A stretch of 64,000 bases of DNA. It comes from Modestobacter sp. VKM Ac-2986. GTDB taxonomy: Bacteria; Actinomycetota; Actinomycetes; Mycobacteriales; Geodermatophilaceae. The translations under genes and the position numbers were made by a program. A model generated the notes under the pieces. That model saw only the letters and a list, made by a program, of their open reading frames with translations. It was not told where the DNA came from and made no database searches. The stretch lies in assembly GCF_026967795.1 (NCBI RefSeq), contig NZ_JAPVBH010000002.1, forward strand, positions 1-64,000, written 5' to 3'. The first letter of the stretch is position 1, and each line of letters opens with the position of its first letter. Positions 27,565 through 36,682 of this stretch are shown in pieces.

Positions 27565-28095
27565 TCAGTCCGGGTAGAGCAGGTCCTCCTTCGGCGGCGC
27601 AACAGCCGCCGCGCGGGCCTGGTGGTCGCTGAGCAGCGCGCGCAGCCCGCGGACCGCGACCAGCGCCCGCTCGCCGTCGGCGGCCTGGACGGCGGAGACG
27701 GCCAGCTCGTCGTCGTTGGTGAGCAGCAGCGTGGCCCACGGCGAGTGCTGGTCGAACCGCACCGCGCGCACGGCCTCCCAGGGCACCTCGTGGTTGACCA
27801 CCACGTTGCGCACCCGCAGACCGGCGGTGTCGGCGTCGACCCGCGAGCGGCCGATCACCAGCACCCCGGCACCCATCGCCAGGCCCAGGCCCACCATCGC
27901 CACCTGGTCGGCGGTCTGGAAGGACACCACCCCGGTGGTCGAGCTCTTCAGCAGGACGGCGACCACGCTCATCGCGGCCACCAGGCCCGCCGCGGTCAGC
28001 GCGGCGATCAGCCGCAGCCGGCGCGGGACGGCGGAGACCGGAGCGGGCCCGGCGGGAGGAGGCGGGACGTCGGCGGGCACGCTCCCATCCTGCAC
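27565..28095 (-). CDS. PH-domain-like membrane protein
   Basis: The 176-residue protein has a Pro-rich N-terminus, two hydrophobic helices (LIAALTAAGLVAAMSVVAVLL and VAMVGLGLAMGAGVLVIG), and a cytoplasmic beta-rich part. That part (LRVRNVVVNHEVPWEAVRAV and WATLLLTNDDELAVSAVQAA) resembles actinobacterial bacterial-PH (bPH6-type) domains. The start is the GTG at 28095, or more likely the GTG at 28080, which follows GGATGGGAG. The role is unknown. Confidence 0.75.
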   Translation of the reverse strand: MQDGSVPADVPPPPAGPAPVSAVPRRLRLIAALTAAGLVAAMSVVAVLLKSSTTGVVSFQTADQVAMVGLGLAMGAGVLVIGRSRVDADTAGLRVRNVVVNHEVPWEAVRAVRFDQHSPWATLLLTNDDELAVSAVQAADGERALVAVRGLRALLSDHQARAAAVAPPKEDLLYPD

Positions 28096-28195
28096 CGCCG
28101 CACCGGCCCGCCGCCGCCGCGCGACCGGTGATCCCCGTGACCGCGGCTACACCCCGCCCGGGATCATCGACGCGCTGCAACCGGTTGGTGGGCAC

Positions 28196-29470
28196 GTGGC
28201 AACCACCTCTCCTCCCCGTCCACCGCTCCCCCGGGCCGGTGGCGTCTTCCCGACCTCCGGCCCGGCCCCGGTGCCCGCCGCCGCCCCGCCCGTGCGCTGG
28301 GCGCCCCTCGGGGTGGCCGCCGTCCTGGCCGTCGCGCTGACCGGCTGGGTGTGGACCCGGTACGGCACCCAGCAGGGCGTCTACGCCCTCCTCGGCCTGG
28401 GCCTGGGCGTGGCGCTGTTCCACTCCCGCTTCGGCTTCACCTCCGCCTGGCGGCAGCTGGTCGCCGTCGGCAACGGCAGCGGGCTGCGCGCCCACGCCCT
28501 GCTGCTGGGCACCACGGCCACCCTGTTCGCACTCGTGCTGGGCACCGGCACCGGGCTGTTCGGCAGCACCCCCACCCCGACGTCGAGCCCGCTGGGCCTC
28601 GCGCTGGTGGCCGGCGCCGTGCTCTTCGGCATCGGCATGCAGCTCGGTGGCGCGTGCGCGTCGGGCACCCTCTACGTCGTCGGCACCGGGCAGACCTCGA
28701 TCCTGCTCACCCTCGGCGGCTTCATCACCGGCACGGTGCTCTACGCCTGGGCCTTCCCGCTGGTCGACGACCTCCCGGCGCTGCCGGCGTTCACCCTGGC
28801 CGACCACATCGGCTGGGCCGGTTCCTGGGCGGTGACCCTGCTGCTGCTGGCCGCCGTCGTCGGCCTCACCTCCGTGGTCCAGCGCCGTCGCGTGCCGCCG
28901 CCGGCCGAGGAGCCCGACACCGCGCAGGGCTGGGCCCGGGCGCTGCGCGGGTCGTGGCCGAAGTGGGTCGGTGCCCTGGCGCTGGCCTTCCTCGGCGCCG
29001 GCGTGCTGCTGGCCTCCGGCAGCGCCTGGGGCATCACCAGCGCCTTCACCCTCTGGGGCTCGAAGCTGTTGCAGGCCGTCGGCCTGCACCCGGAGGGCTG
29101 GCAGTACTGGCAGCAGCCGGCCCTGGCCGCGCAGCTGGAGGGCCCGGTGCTCGCCGACCGCACGTCGCTGACGGACCTGGGCATCGTGCTGGGCGCCGCG
29201 CTGGCGTCGGCGGCCGGTGGCGCCTGGGCCCTGCACCGGCGGATCCCGCTGAACACCGCGGTGGCCGCCGTCGTCGGCGGGGTGCTGATGGGCATCGGCG
29301 CCCGGCTGGCCAGCGGGTGCAACATCGGCCAGTACCTGGCGGGCATCGCCTCCGGCAGCGCGTCGGGCTGGATCTGGGGGCTCGCCGCACTGGGCGGCAC
29401 GTGGCTCGGACTGCGGGCGCGCCGGCTGTTCGGGCTGAGCGTGCCGGCACCGCGGGACAGCTCCTGCTGA
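28196..29470 (+). CDS. YeeE/YedE-family sulfur-compound transporter
   Basis: A 424-residue membrane protein with about nine to ten helices. Two family hallmarks are present: GMQLGGACASGTLYVVGTGQ and ARLASGCNIGQYLAGIASGS. Their cysteines relay thiosulfate through YeeE-type channels. A cytoplasmic loop RRRVPPPAEEPDTAQGWARA separates the two halves. It probably imports thiosulfate or a related sulfur compound. It ends just before the nnaR promoter region. The start GTG at 28196 has only a weak ribosome binding site. Confidence 0.85.
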   Translation: MATTSPPRPPLPRAGGVFPTSGPAPVPAAAPPVRWAPLGVAAVLAVALTGWVWTRYGTQQGVYALLGLGLGVALFHSRFGFTSAWRQLVAVGNGSGLRAHALLLGTTATLFALVLGTGTGLFGSTPTPTSSPLGLALVAGAVLFGIGMQLGGACASGTLYVVGTGQTSILLTLGGFITGTVLYAWAFPLVDDLPALPAFTLADHIGWAGSWAVTLLLLAAVVGLTSVVQRRRVPPPAEEPDTAQGWARALRGSWPKWVGALALAFLGAGVLLASGSAWGITSAFTLWGSKLLQAVGLHPEGWQYWQQPALAAQLEGPVLADRTSLTDLGIVLGAALASAAGGAWALHRRIPLNTAVAAVVGGVLMGIGARLASGCNIGQYLAGIASGSASGWIWGLAALGGTWLGLRARRLFGLSVPAPRDSSC

Positions 29471-29496
29471 CCGTGTGACCGGTCCCGCCGGGGTGC

Positions 29497-29512
29497 GTCA
29501 CACGGATGGAAC
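29497..29512 (+). promoter_or_regulatory. GlnR-like operator upstream of nnaR
   Basis: The sequence GTCAC-ACGGAT-GGAAC matches the gTnAC-N6-GaAAC pattern of actinobacterial GlnR sites with one change and keeps the AC-N9-AC spacing. It ends 22 bases before the nnaR start. This placement supports the GTG at 29535 over the one at 29475 as the true start. Confidence 0.55.
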
Positions 29513-29534
29513 ACCCAGCCCCCACCATGGAGGG

Positions 29535-30686
29535 GTGACCGACCCCGCGCACGCCCGTCCGCTGGACGGCCCCGGCGGAGACGCCCCGGCCCAGGAGCTG
29601 CTGCCCCTGGCCGGTTACACCGTGGCGGTCACCGCGGCCCGGCGCAGCGAGGAGCTCGGCGCGCTGCTGGACCGCCGCGGTGCCCGCGTCGTCCACGCCC
29701 CCGCGATCCGCATCGTGCCGCTGTCCGACGACGCCGACCTGGTGGCCGCCACCCGGGAGGTGCTGGCCCAGCCGGTCGACCTCGTGGTGGCCACCACCGG
29801 CGTCGGCTTCCGCGGGTGGCTGGAGGCGGCCGAGGCCTGGGACCTGCCGCTGCGGGACCACCTGCTCACCTCCCGGGTGCTCGCCCGCGGGCCCAAGGCG
29901 CGCGGGGCGATCCGCGGCGCCGGGCTGGTCGACGCCTGGTCCCCGGAGTCGGAGAACTCCGCCGAGGTGCTGGCACACCTGCTCTCCGGCGCCGAGGGCC
30001 CGATCGAGGGACGCCGGATCGCCGTCCAGCTGCACGGGGACCCGCTGCCGGACCTGGTCTCCGGGCTGCGTGCGGCCGGCGCCGACGTGCTCACCGTGCC
30101 GGTGTACCGCTGGGTGCTGCCCGAGGACACCGCGCCGCTGCGCCGGCTGGTGGGCACGATCGCCGCCCGCGGGGTCGACGCGGTCACCTTCACCAGCGCC
30201 CCGGCCGCGGCCAGCCTGCTGCAGGTCGCCGGGGAGGAGGGCGTGCGCGCCGCGGTGCTCGCCGCCTTCGCCGACGCCGTCCTGGCGGTGGCCGTGGGGC
30301 CGGTGACCGCCGCCCCGCTGGAGGAGGCCGGCATCCGCACCGTGCAGCCCGAGCGTGCGCGGCTGGGGGCGCTGGCCCGCTCGGTCGTCTCCGACCTGCC
30401 CGCCCGGCACCCGGTGCTGACCTCCGGCCCGCACACGCTGCAGGTCCGCGGACACGCCGCGGTGCTCGACGGGCGGCTGGTCGAGCTGCCGCCGGGCCCG
30501 ATGGCGGTGCTGCGCGCGCTCGCCCGCCGTCCTGGTGTCGTCGTCTCCCGGCCCGACCTGCTGAGCGAGCTCTCCGGCGGTGGTGACGCGCACGCGGTGG
30601 AGATGGCCGTGACCCGGCTGCGGGCCGCCCTCGGTGCGCCGGTGGTCGAGACCGTGGTCAAGCGCGGCTACCGGCTGGCGGTCTAG
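29535..30686 (+). CDS. nnaR: HemD-domain transcriptional regulator of nitrate/nitrite assimilation (NnaR-type)
   Basis: A 383-residue protein. The first 260 residues form a uroporphyrinogen-III synthase (HemD)-like domain (LAGYTVAVTAARRSEELGALL, VDLVVATTGVGFRGW, FTSAPAAASLLQVA). The last 75 are an OmpR-type winged helix (LPPGPMAVLRALARRPGVVV ... VVETVVKRGYRLAV). The same fusion is known for actinobacterial NnaR regulators, which act with GlnR on narK and nir genes. No other haem genes are nearby, whereas nitrite transport and reduction genes are, so a regulatory role is much more likely than haem synthesis. Confidence 0.85.
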   Translation: MTDPAHARPLDGPGGDAPAQELLPLAGYTVAVTAARRSEELGALLDRRGARVVHAPAIRIVPLSDDADLVAATREVLAQPVDLVVATTGVGFRGWLEAAEAWDLPLRDHLLTSRVLARGPKARGAIRGAGLVDAWSPESENSAEVLAHLLSGAEGPIEGRRIAVQLHGDPLPDLVSGLRAAGADVLTVPVYRWVLPEDTAPLRRLVGTIAARGVDAVTFTSAPAAASLLQVAGEEGVRAAVLAAFADAVLAVAVGPVTAAPLEEAGIRTVQPERARLGALARSVVSDLPARHPVLTSGPHTLQVRGHAAVLDGRLVELPPGPMAVLRALARRPGVVVSRPDLLSELSGGGDAHAVEMAVTRLRAALGAPVVETVVKRGYRLAV

Positions 30687-30756
30687 CCGGAGCTGCCCGT
30701 GCTCGTCCTCGCGGGGACGTGGCGGCCCGGCAGGACACACCCCCGTGGGACGACGA

Positions 30757-30794
30757 CGGGGCGGCCGCTCCCCCGGAGGAGAGCGGCCGCCCCG
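30757..30794. terminator. Bidirectional terminator hairpin
   Basis: CGGGGCGGCCGCTC (30757-30770) and GAGCGGCCGCCCCG (30781-30794) form a perfect 14-bp stem with a ten-base loop, between the convergent nnaR and formate/nitrite channel genes. Confidence 0.75.
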
Positions 30795-30810
30795 CGGCGA
30801 CGGAGGAGCG

Positions 30811-31689
30811 TCAGCTCATGCTGAGCGTCTCCGGCTCCCGCGGTGCTGCCGCCGGGGCCGGCGCGGCCGGGGCGGCGTCGGCCGGCCGACGGCTGGCCCC
30901 GGTGCGGGCGTGGGTGGCGTAGAGCGTGAGCCCGACGAAGGCCAGGCCGCCGACGAGGTTGCCCACCACGGTCGGGATCTCGTTCCAGACCAGGTAGTCC
31001 CCCAGCGAGAAGTCGCCACCGAGCATCAGCCCGGAGGGGAACAGGAACATGTTCACGATCGAGTGCTCGAAGCCCATGTAGAAGAAGATGATGATCGGCA
31101 TCCACATCGCCATGATCTTGCCGGGCACCGACGTCGACATCATCGCCGCGACGACCCCGGTGGAGACCATCCAGTTGCACAGCACGCCGCGCAGGAACAG
31201 GGTCAGCATCCCGGCCGCCCCGTGCTCGGCGTAGCCCAGCGTCCGTGACTCACCGATCGTCCCGAGCCGCTCCCCGACCTCGTTGGGGGGCACGGAGAAG
31301 CCGTAGGTGAGGATCACCGCGATCATCACCGCGACGACCAGGGCGCCGGCGAAGTTGCCGGTGAAGACCAGGCCCCAGTTGCGCAGCATGCCGCGCACGG
31401 TCACGCCCTTGCGCTTGTCCAGCAGCGCCAGCGGGACCAGGGTGAACACCCCGGTCAGCAGGTCGAAGCCGAGCAGGTAGAGCAGGGTGAAGCCGACCGG
31501 GAAGAGCAGTGCGCCGACCAGCGCCTGGCCGGTCTGCACGGTGACGGTCACGGCGAAGGCCGCGGCCAGCGCCAGGATCGCGCCGGCCATGAAGGCGCGG
31601 ATCAGGGTGTCGCGGGTGGCCATGAAGACCTTCGCCTCACCGGCGTCGATCATCTTGGTCACGAAGTCCTTGGGCATCACGTAGGACAC
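30811..31689 (-). CDS. Formate/nitrite transporter (FNT) family channel
   Basis: A 292-residue protein with six helices of the FocA/NirC fold, including FPVGFTLLYLLGFDLLTGVF and a GNFAGALVVAVMIAVILTYG helix. The C-terminal Ala/Pro tail is cytoplasmic. Context beside cyanase, NarK and NirBD points to nitrite, but formate cannot be excluded. The start is the GTG at 31689 after GAGGAG. It lies 67 bases downstream of cynS and is probably in the same transcript. Confidence 0.9.
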   Translation of the reverse strand: MSYVMPKDFVTKMIDAGEAKVFMATRDTLIRAFMAGAILALAAAFAVTVTVQTGQALVGALLFPVGFTLLYLLGFDLLTGVFTLVPLALLDKRKGVTVRGMLRNWGLVFTGNFAGALVVAVMIAVILTYGFSVPPNEVGERLGTIGESRTLGYAEHGAAGMLTLFLRGVLCNWMVSTGVVAAMMSTSVPGKIMAMWMPIIIFFYMGFEHSIVNMFLFPSGLMLGGDFSLGDYLVWNEIPTVVGNLVGGLAFVGLTLYATHARTGASRRPADAAPAAPAPAAAPREPETLSMS

Positions 31690-31756
31690 GGGCGAGCTCC
31701 TCAGGTACGGGGTGGGGTGCGGCGGTGGGGCGGGGAGGCCGGGGGCGTCCGGCTGG

Positions 31757-32206
31757 TCACCAGCGGTAGTCGAGGAACTTCCCGTCGAGGGTGATGACGA
31801 CCCGGTCGCCGTCGGGGTCGGGACGCCGGGCGATGTCGACCTTGAAGTTGATCGCGCTCATGATCCCGTCGCCGAACTCCTCGTGGATCAGCTCCTTGAG
31901 GGCCGGCCCGTACACCGACATGGCCTCCAGGAGCCGGTAGACGGTGGGGTCGGTCATCGCGGCCGGGTCCGAACCGCGGTAGGGCTGCAGCTGCAGGCTC
32001 TCGGCCACGGCCGGGTCGAGCTCCAGCAGGGCGCAGACCCCCTCGGCCTGCTCCCGGCTCATCGGGTGCTGACCCAGCAGCGCCGCGGTGCACCAGACCA
32101 GCGGCGCACCGATCCGGTCGGCGATCTGCGACCAGGACAGGCCGTGCCGGATCCGGGCCGCGACCACCAGGGCGGCGGCGTCGGACTTCGGGAGGATCGG
32201 GGACAT
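31757..32206 (-). CDS. cynS: Cyanate hydratase (cyanase)
   Basis: Cyanase breaks cyanate down with bicarbonate to ammonia and CO2. The 149-residue protein has the N-terminal helical DNA-binding-like domain and the C-terminal catalytic domain. The catalytic triad expected from E. coli CynS is present as Arg91, Glu94 (VYRLLEAMSVYG) and Ser117 (MSAINF). The ATG follows GGAG. It lies upstream of the FNT channel and downstream of a GlnR-like box, so cyanate is probably used as a nitrogen source under nitrogen control. Confidence 0.93.
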   Translation of the reverse strand: MSPILPKSDAAALVVAARIRHGLSWSQIADRIGAPLVWCTAALLGQHPMSREQAEGVCALLELDPAVAESLQLQPYRGSDPAAMTDPTVYRLLEAMSVYGPALKELIHEEFGDGIMSAINFKVDIARRPDPDGDRVVITLDGKFLDYRW

Positions 32207-32315
32207 CGAGCTCCTTGTTCGGAGGGGCGGGTGTCCGGGAGCCGCTGGGCGTCGGCTGTGCGTTCCCGTTGTCCGCGACCGTATGGAGCCCACGTGACGG
32301 CGCCCGCTCGGCGGC

Positions 32316-32331
32316 GTGACCCTCGCGGAAC
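32316..32331 (+). promoter_or_regulatory. GlnR-like operator upstream of cynS
   Basis: The sequence GTGAC-CCTCGC-GGAAC matches gTnAC-N6-GaAAC with one change. A second GTGAC lies exactly 22 bp upstream (32294-32298), two helical turns away, as in multi-site GlnR operators. It sits in the 233-base spacer between narK and cynS, about 110 bases upstream of the cynS start. Confidence 0.5.
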
Positions 32332-32400
32332 ATGCACCGCACGCCCGGGCCGACTCCGCTGTGCGGCCGCGGGAACACCGCCGGAACCCCCGGACGCGCA

Positions 32401-32433
32401 GCGGGGCGGGACGCCGACCGCGCCCCGCCCCGC
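32401..32433 (-). terminator. Terminator hairpin after narK
   Basis: GCGGGGCGGG (32401-32410) pairs with CCCGCCCCGC (32424-32433), a 10-bp all-GC stem seven bases beyond the narK stop. Confidence 0.6.
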
Positions 32434-32439
32434 CGTCGC

Positions 32440-33825
32440 TCAGACGCCGGCCATCCGGTTGCCCGGGCGCAGGTAGACGGCCCAGGTGACCACGACGCAG
32501 ACGACGTAGAAGGCGATGAACGCGAGGTAGGCACTGTCGCCGGTCCTGGTCTCGAGGAACGACTGCCGGAACGCGAGGTTGACCAGCACCCCGCCGAAGG
32601 CCCCGACCGCGCCGGCGATGCCGATGAGCGCACCGGACCGGCGCAGCGCCAGCCGGTCGGCGGCCACGGTGTCCCCGCCGGAGGCGACGTCGTCCATCGC
32701 CTTGGCCCGGAAGATCGCCGGGATCATCTTGTAGGTCGAGCCGTTGCCGAGGCCGCTGAGCACGAACAGCGACACGAAGCCGACCAGGAACAGCGGCAGC
32801 GACTGCTGCTTGCTGGCCACCAGCACCACCGAGGCGCCGGCGGCCATGGCGATGAAGTTCCAGAAGGTGATCCGGGCGCCGCCGAACCGGTCGGCCAGCG
32901 AGCCTCCCAGCGGGCGGATCAGCGAGCCCAGCAGCGGCCCCAGCCAGGTGAGCTGCGCGGCCGCCAGCGGGGTGGCGAAGTCGGCGGTGAACTGGTTCTG
33001 CAGCACCTGCCCGAAGGCGAACCCGAAGCCGATGAAGGAGCCGAAGGTGCCGATGTAGAGGAAGGACATGATCCAGGCGTGCGGCTGGCGGGCGACCTCC
33101 CGCATCGCCCGCGGCTGGTTGCGCGCCGAGGTCAGGTTGTCCATCACCAGCGCGGCGCCGACCGCGGCGAGCACGATGAACGGGATGTAGACGACGAGCA
33201 CGATCCGCGGGCTGTCGGCGCCGGCGGTGGCCAGCACCAGCAGGCCGAGCAGCTGGACGACCGGGACGCCGAGGTTGCCGCCGCCGGCGTTGAGCCCGAG
33301 CGCCCAGCCCTTGAGCCGGGTCGGGTAGAAGGCGTTGATGTTGGTCATGGAGCTGGCGAAGTTGCCGCCGCCCACGCCGGCCAGGCAGGAGACGAACAGC
33401 AGCGTGGAGTAGGAGACCCCCGGCTCCAGCACGACCGCGGTGGCGATGGTGGGAACCAGCAGCAGGGCGGCGCTGATGATCGTCCAGTTGCGGCCACCTA
33501 ACTTGGCCACGGCGAAGGTGTAGGGCAGCCGGACGAAGGCGCCCAGCGCCGTCGGCAGGGTGGTGAGCAGGAACTTGCCGGCCGGGTCGATGCCGAACAC
33601 CGGCTCGGGCAGGAACAGCACCAGCACCGACCACAGGCTCCAAATCGAGAAGCCGATGTGCTCGGAGAACACGGAGAAGAACAGGTTGCGGCGGGCGACG
33701 GGCTTGCCGGTGGACTCCCAGAAGTCCGGGTCCTCGGGGCGCCAGTCGTCGATCCAGCGGCCGCCGAGACGGCCGGGCTGGTGCGGGGTCGGCGGGGCGG
33801 TGGTCTCGGTGACGGAGCTGGCCAT
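32440..33825 (-). CDS. narK: Nitrate/nitrite antiporter, NarK/NasA type
   Basis: A 461-residue major facilitator transporter with about 12 helices. The nitrate signature is AGVGGGNFASSMTNINAFYP, and the second signature region GLNAGGGNLGVPVVQL follows. The N-terminus has a soluble stretch (WIDDWRPEDPDFWESTGKPV) typical of NarK. It probably imports nitrate for NasC, or exports nitrite. A GlnR-like box lies 56 bases upstream of the ATG. Confidence 0.93.
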   Translation of the reverse strand: MASSVTETTAPPTPHQPGRLGGRWIDDWRPEDPDFWESTGKPVARRNLFFSVFSEHIGFSIWSLWSVLVLFLPEPVFGIDPAGKFLLTTLPTALGAFVRLPYTFAVAKLGGRNWTIISAALLLVPTIATAVVLEPGVSYSTLLFVSCLAGVGGGNFASSMTNINAFYPTRLKGWALGLNAGGGNLGVPVVQLLGLLVLATAGADSPRIVLVVYIPFIVLAAVGAALVMDNLTSARNQPRAMREVARQPHAWIMSFLYIGTFGSFIGFGFAFGQVLQNQFTADFATPLAAAQLTWLGPLLGSLIRPLGGSLADRFGGARITFWNFIAMAAGASVVLVASKQQSLPLFLVGFVSLFVLSGLGNGSTYKMIPAIFRAKAMDDVASGGDTVAADRLALRRSGALIGIAGAVGAFGGVLVNLAFRQSFLETRTGDSAYLAFIAFYVVCVVVTWAVYLRPGNRMAGV

Positions 33826-33880
33826 GGCGGAACGGTCTCGGGTCGGTGTGCCCTCGTCGTTGCCGAGGCGGTGACCTCGT

Positions 33881-33896
33881 GTTCCGTTGTGCTCAC
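33881..33896 (-). promoter_or_regulatory. GlnR-like operator upstream of narK
   Basis: On the minus strand the sequence is GTGAG-CACAAC-GGAAC. It has two differences from gTnAC-N6-GaAAC and is the same variant seen at nasC. Its near edge lies 56 bases from the narK start, the same distance as for the nasC box. Confidence 0.5.
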
Positions 33897-33970
33897 TGCT
33901 CCTGCCCCGCTGTGGTGAGGGCCGCGGTCGGCCGGGTGCGCTCCTGAGCGGGGCGGGCCATGATCACCGC

Positions 33971-34765
33971 GTGAGGGACTCCCGCGGGAACGAGCGCTCC
34001 CCCGGCCGCGACCTGGTCGAGACCGGTGAGCTGGTCGCCGGGTCGATGACCCGCGCCGTCGCCGGGCTGCTGTTCGACCCCGAGGGCAGCGCGGTGCGGC
34101 TGGACGAGCGGCTGGCCGGCTGCCTGCGCGAGGCGGCCACCACCGCCGCGGACCTGCCGCTGACCTGGGAGCGCGCCCGCGCCGGCGCCGTCCTGGCCTT
34201 CACCGCCGAGCTCTCGGTCACCCGGTCCGCCCAGGGCCGGCCGGTGCGCACCGACGGCTTCTTCCACGTCAGCACCGCGGCCCGCTCGGCCGCCGAGCGC
34301 CTGGTCGAGGACGTCGTCCAGGCCGCGCGGGCCACGACCGAGGAGCGCCGGGTGCGGCACCTGGGCTACCTCGTCGCCGAGGTGGTCGTCTCCCCCGACG
34401 TCGACGGCGCGCTCGCCGCCCGCGCGCTCCAGCTGGCGCAGTCGTGCAGCTGGCGGCAGCTGGTGTTCCTGGCCGCCGTCGGCCGGCGCGACCGCACACC
34501 GCTGCCGGTGGGCTCGCTGGAGGACTCCCCGCGTGCGTGGCGGGCCTGGGGTGCCCGCGAGGACCTCACCGACCTGCAGCGCGCCGGACTGCTCGACCCG
34601 GCCCCGGTCGCCGTCCGGCCCGGGGCGGTGCAGCCGCGGTTGCGGCCCGCCGACCTGCGGCTGACCCGCCGCGGGGTGCTGGTGCACCGGCTGCTGGCGC
34701 TGGACTTCGTGCGCGAGGACGACGTGGCCGCCGCGGTCGCCGACCTGGACCTGCCCACCTCCTGA
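33971..34765 (+). CDS. Conserved-looking protein of unknown function
   Basis: The 264-residue product is soluble, rich in Ala, Arg and Leu, with no signal peptide or membrane segment. The second half includes DLTDLQRAGLLDPAPVAV and LRLTRRGVLVHRLLAL, which looks like a winged-helix fragment. I do not recognise the family. The GTG at 33971 is the first start after the divergent narK promoter region. It may belong with the next gene at 34869. Confidence 0.65.
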   Translation: MRDSRGNERSPGRDLVETGELVAGSMTRAVAGLLFDPEGSAVRLDERLAGCLREAATTAADLPLTWERARAGAVLAFTAELSVTRSAQGRPVRTDGFFHVSTAARSAAERLVEDVVQAARATTEERRVRHLGYLVAEVVVSPDVDGALAARALQLAQSCSWRQLVFLAAVGRRDRTPLPVGSLEDSPRAWRAWGAREDLTDLQRAGLLDPAPVAVRPGAVQPRLRPADLRLTRRGVLVHRLLALDFVREDDVAAAVADLDLPTS

Positions 34766-34868
34766 CCGGGGGTCCGCCACCACGTCGCCCTCGCGGTCGG
34801 CCCCGGCGCGGAGGCCCGTGCGGGGCGGACCATGGACCTCGCCGGGCACCCGGCGGGACGGAGGGCAC

Positions 34869-36635
34869 GTGCGCATCGACGACGACGTCGAGGGCCCGGC
34901 CGCCGCCTGGCCGCTCGCCGTGCTGCTCACCGACGACCGCGCCGACGCCGAGGCCCTGATGACCACGGCGCTGGCCGGACGGCACCGGGAGCCCGCGGCG
35001 CTGCGGCGGGCGGTGGCGCGCGCAGCGCTGGACGTCGCCGACCGTCCCGCGTCGGCGTCCCCGCCACGCGACCCCGCTGCCGCGGCGGTGGCCGCCACCC
35101 TGCGCGCCCTCCCCCGCCGCACCCGCGTGCTGGCCGTCGTCCACCTGCTCGACCCGCCGTCGGCCGGGGAGCTCCGGGCCACCGCGGCCGAGTGCGACGC
35201 GGCCGTGGCCGCGCTGGCCGCGGAGCTCGGCCCGCAGGACGCCCGTGCCCGGGCCGAGCGGGAGGCCCTCGAGGCACCCTTCCGGGCCCCCGGCTCACCG
35301 CCGCCGGTGCGCGGGCCCGACCGCACGCCGCTGCCCGACCGGCTGCGCGCGCTGGCCGCCGGCACCGAGCTCACCGCCGCGCAGACCGCCGCCCTGGAGC
35401 GGGACGCCGCCGAGCGGCGGCGGTCCCGCCGGCGGACCCGGCTGCGGGTGCTCGCCGCTGTCCTGGCGCTGGCTGGGCTGGCCGCGCTCGTCCGGGTGGT
35501 CCCGTGGCCGGGCGCGGCGGCCCCGCCCGTCGACGTCTTCGCCGGCCCGACCCGGGGGTCGCTCGCCGGCGACGCCGAGTTCCTGACCGAACTGCAGGCC
35601 CAACGCTGGGCGGGCACCGACCTGGCCACCCAGCCACCGCCGGCCGAGCGCCGGGTGGTGTGGGCCGCCGACGTGGACGGCGGGCGCGCCGCGCTCGTGG
35701 TCAGCGGCACCGGCCGCGACTTCGCCGCCGCCTGGTTCGCCGGCCCGCCCGGCGCCATGCCCCGCGGTATGCGGGTGCAGGGCGTGCAGCTCGCCCCGGA
35801 CCGGTCGCTGCCGGTGGCGCTGGCCGCGCCGGTGAGTGGCGCGCTCGTGGTCGTCGGCGCCGAGGGCGACCGGGTGGAGGTGTCACCGCGGCCGGAGGTC
35901 GCCGCCGACGGCACCGTGAGCCGCACCTTCTCCCCGGCGACCACCGTCGACGGGGTGACCACCGTGGAGCTGCCCCAGTCGACCCGCACCGACACCCCGG
36001 CAGTCCGGTTCACCGTGGTCCGGGACGGGAGCGAGCTGGCGGCCGGCCCGCTGGACCTGGTCACCGAGCCCGACCCAGGTCCGCCGTGGCTGCCCCGGCT
36101 CCGGCCCGCTCCCCCGCCGGCAGCCGGGGACGCGGCGGTCGACGACCAGCTCGAGGACCTGCTGGGCCGGCTGGGCCAGCGGGGTGACACCTCGGGGACC
36201 ACCGTGCTGTGGGCCGGTGACCTGCCCGGTCGCGACGACCGGCCGGTGCGGACCACCCTCGTGGCGGTGCCGCAGCCCTCCGGCGCGGTCGTGGTCATCG
36301 CGCCCCACGGCACCACCGCCGACCTCAGCGGCCGGGCCGACAGCGCCTCGTGCGTGACCGGGACGCTGCCGGCCGGTCCGCCGCTTGGCCAGCGGGTGGT
36401 CGCGGTGCGCTGCGACCTCGGGGGGAGCGGGCCGGTGCTGCTCGTCGTCGGCCCCCGGGGGGCGGGCACGGTGCGCCTGTTCGACGAGACCGGCGCCGCT
36501 CTGGACGACCGCCCGATGGACGACGGGGTCGCGGTCCTCACCTCCCCTGCCCTCGTGGCCGCCGTCCAGGTGACCACCGCCGACGGCCGGACCGTCGGCG
36601 CACCGGTGGTCGAGGAGACCGACCTGCGGGGCTGA
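34869..36635 (+). CDS. Membrane-anchored protein with degenerate sigma-factor-like cytoplasmic domain
   Basis: A 588-residue protein. Residues 1-130 look like a worn ECF sigma factor (ADAEALMTTALAGRHREPAA, then LRALPRRTRVLAVVHLLDPP resembling the sigma region 4 start). A basic stop-transfer stretch RRRSRRRTRLR precedes one helix (VLAAVLALAGLAALVRVVPW). The remaining 370 residues would be extracytoplasmic and beta-rich. I infer a surface or sensory protein of unknown function. The GTG at 34869 follows GGAGGG; the upstream ATG at 34818 is less likely. Confidence 0.65.
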   Translation: MRIDDDVEGPAAAWPLAVLLTDDRADAEALMTTALAGRHREPAALRRAVARAALDVADRPASASPPRDPAAAAVAATLRALPRRTRVLAVVHLLDPPSAGELRATAAECDAAVAALAAELGPQDARARAEREALEAPFRAPGSPPPVRGPDRTPLPDRLRALAAGTELTAAQTAALERDAAERRRSRRRTRLRVLAAVLALAGLAALVRVVPWPGAAAPPVDVFAGPTRGSLAGDAEFLTELQAQRWAGTDLATQPPPAERRVVWAADVDGGRAALVVSGTGRDFAAAWFAGPPGAMPRGMRVQGVQLAPDRSLPVALAAPVSGALVVVGAEGDRVEVSPRPEVAADGTVSRTFSPATTVDGVTTVELPQSTRTDTPAVRFTVVRDGSELAAGPLDLVTEPDPGPPWLPRLRPAPPPAAGDAAVDDQLEDLLGRLGQRGDTSGTTVLWAGDLPGRDDRPVRTTLVAVPQPSGAVVVIAPHGTTADLSGRADSASCVTGTLPAGPPLGQRVVAVRCDLGGSGPVLLVVGPRGAGTVRLFDETGAALDDRPMDDGVAVLTSPALVAAVQVTTADGRTVGAPVVEETDLRG

Positions 36636-36682
36636 GTGCACCGGCAGGATCGCCACGCCCGCCGCCGAGCCAGGAGCGACCG

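Noticed and set aside
29475-29534. Longer NnaR starting at GTG 29475
   Set aside because: The added residues span a GlnR-like operator and have no ribosome binding site; the HemD-like domain starts after 29535.
29535-30686. Uroporphyrinogen-III synthase acting in haem synthesis
   Set aside because: The C-terminal winged helix and the nitrite/nitrate neighbours point to the NnaR regulator type. No other tetrapyrrole genes are near.
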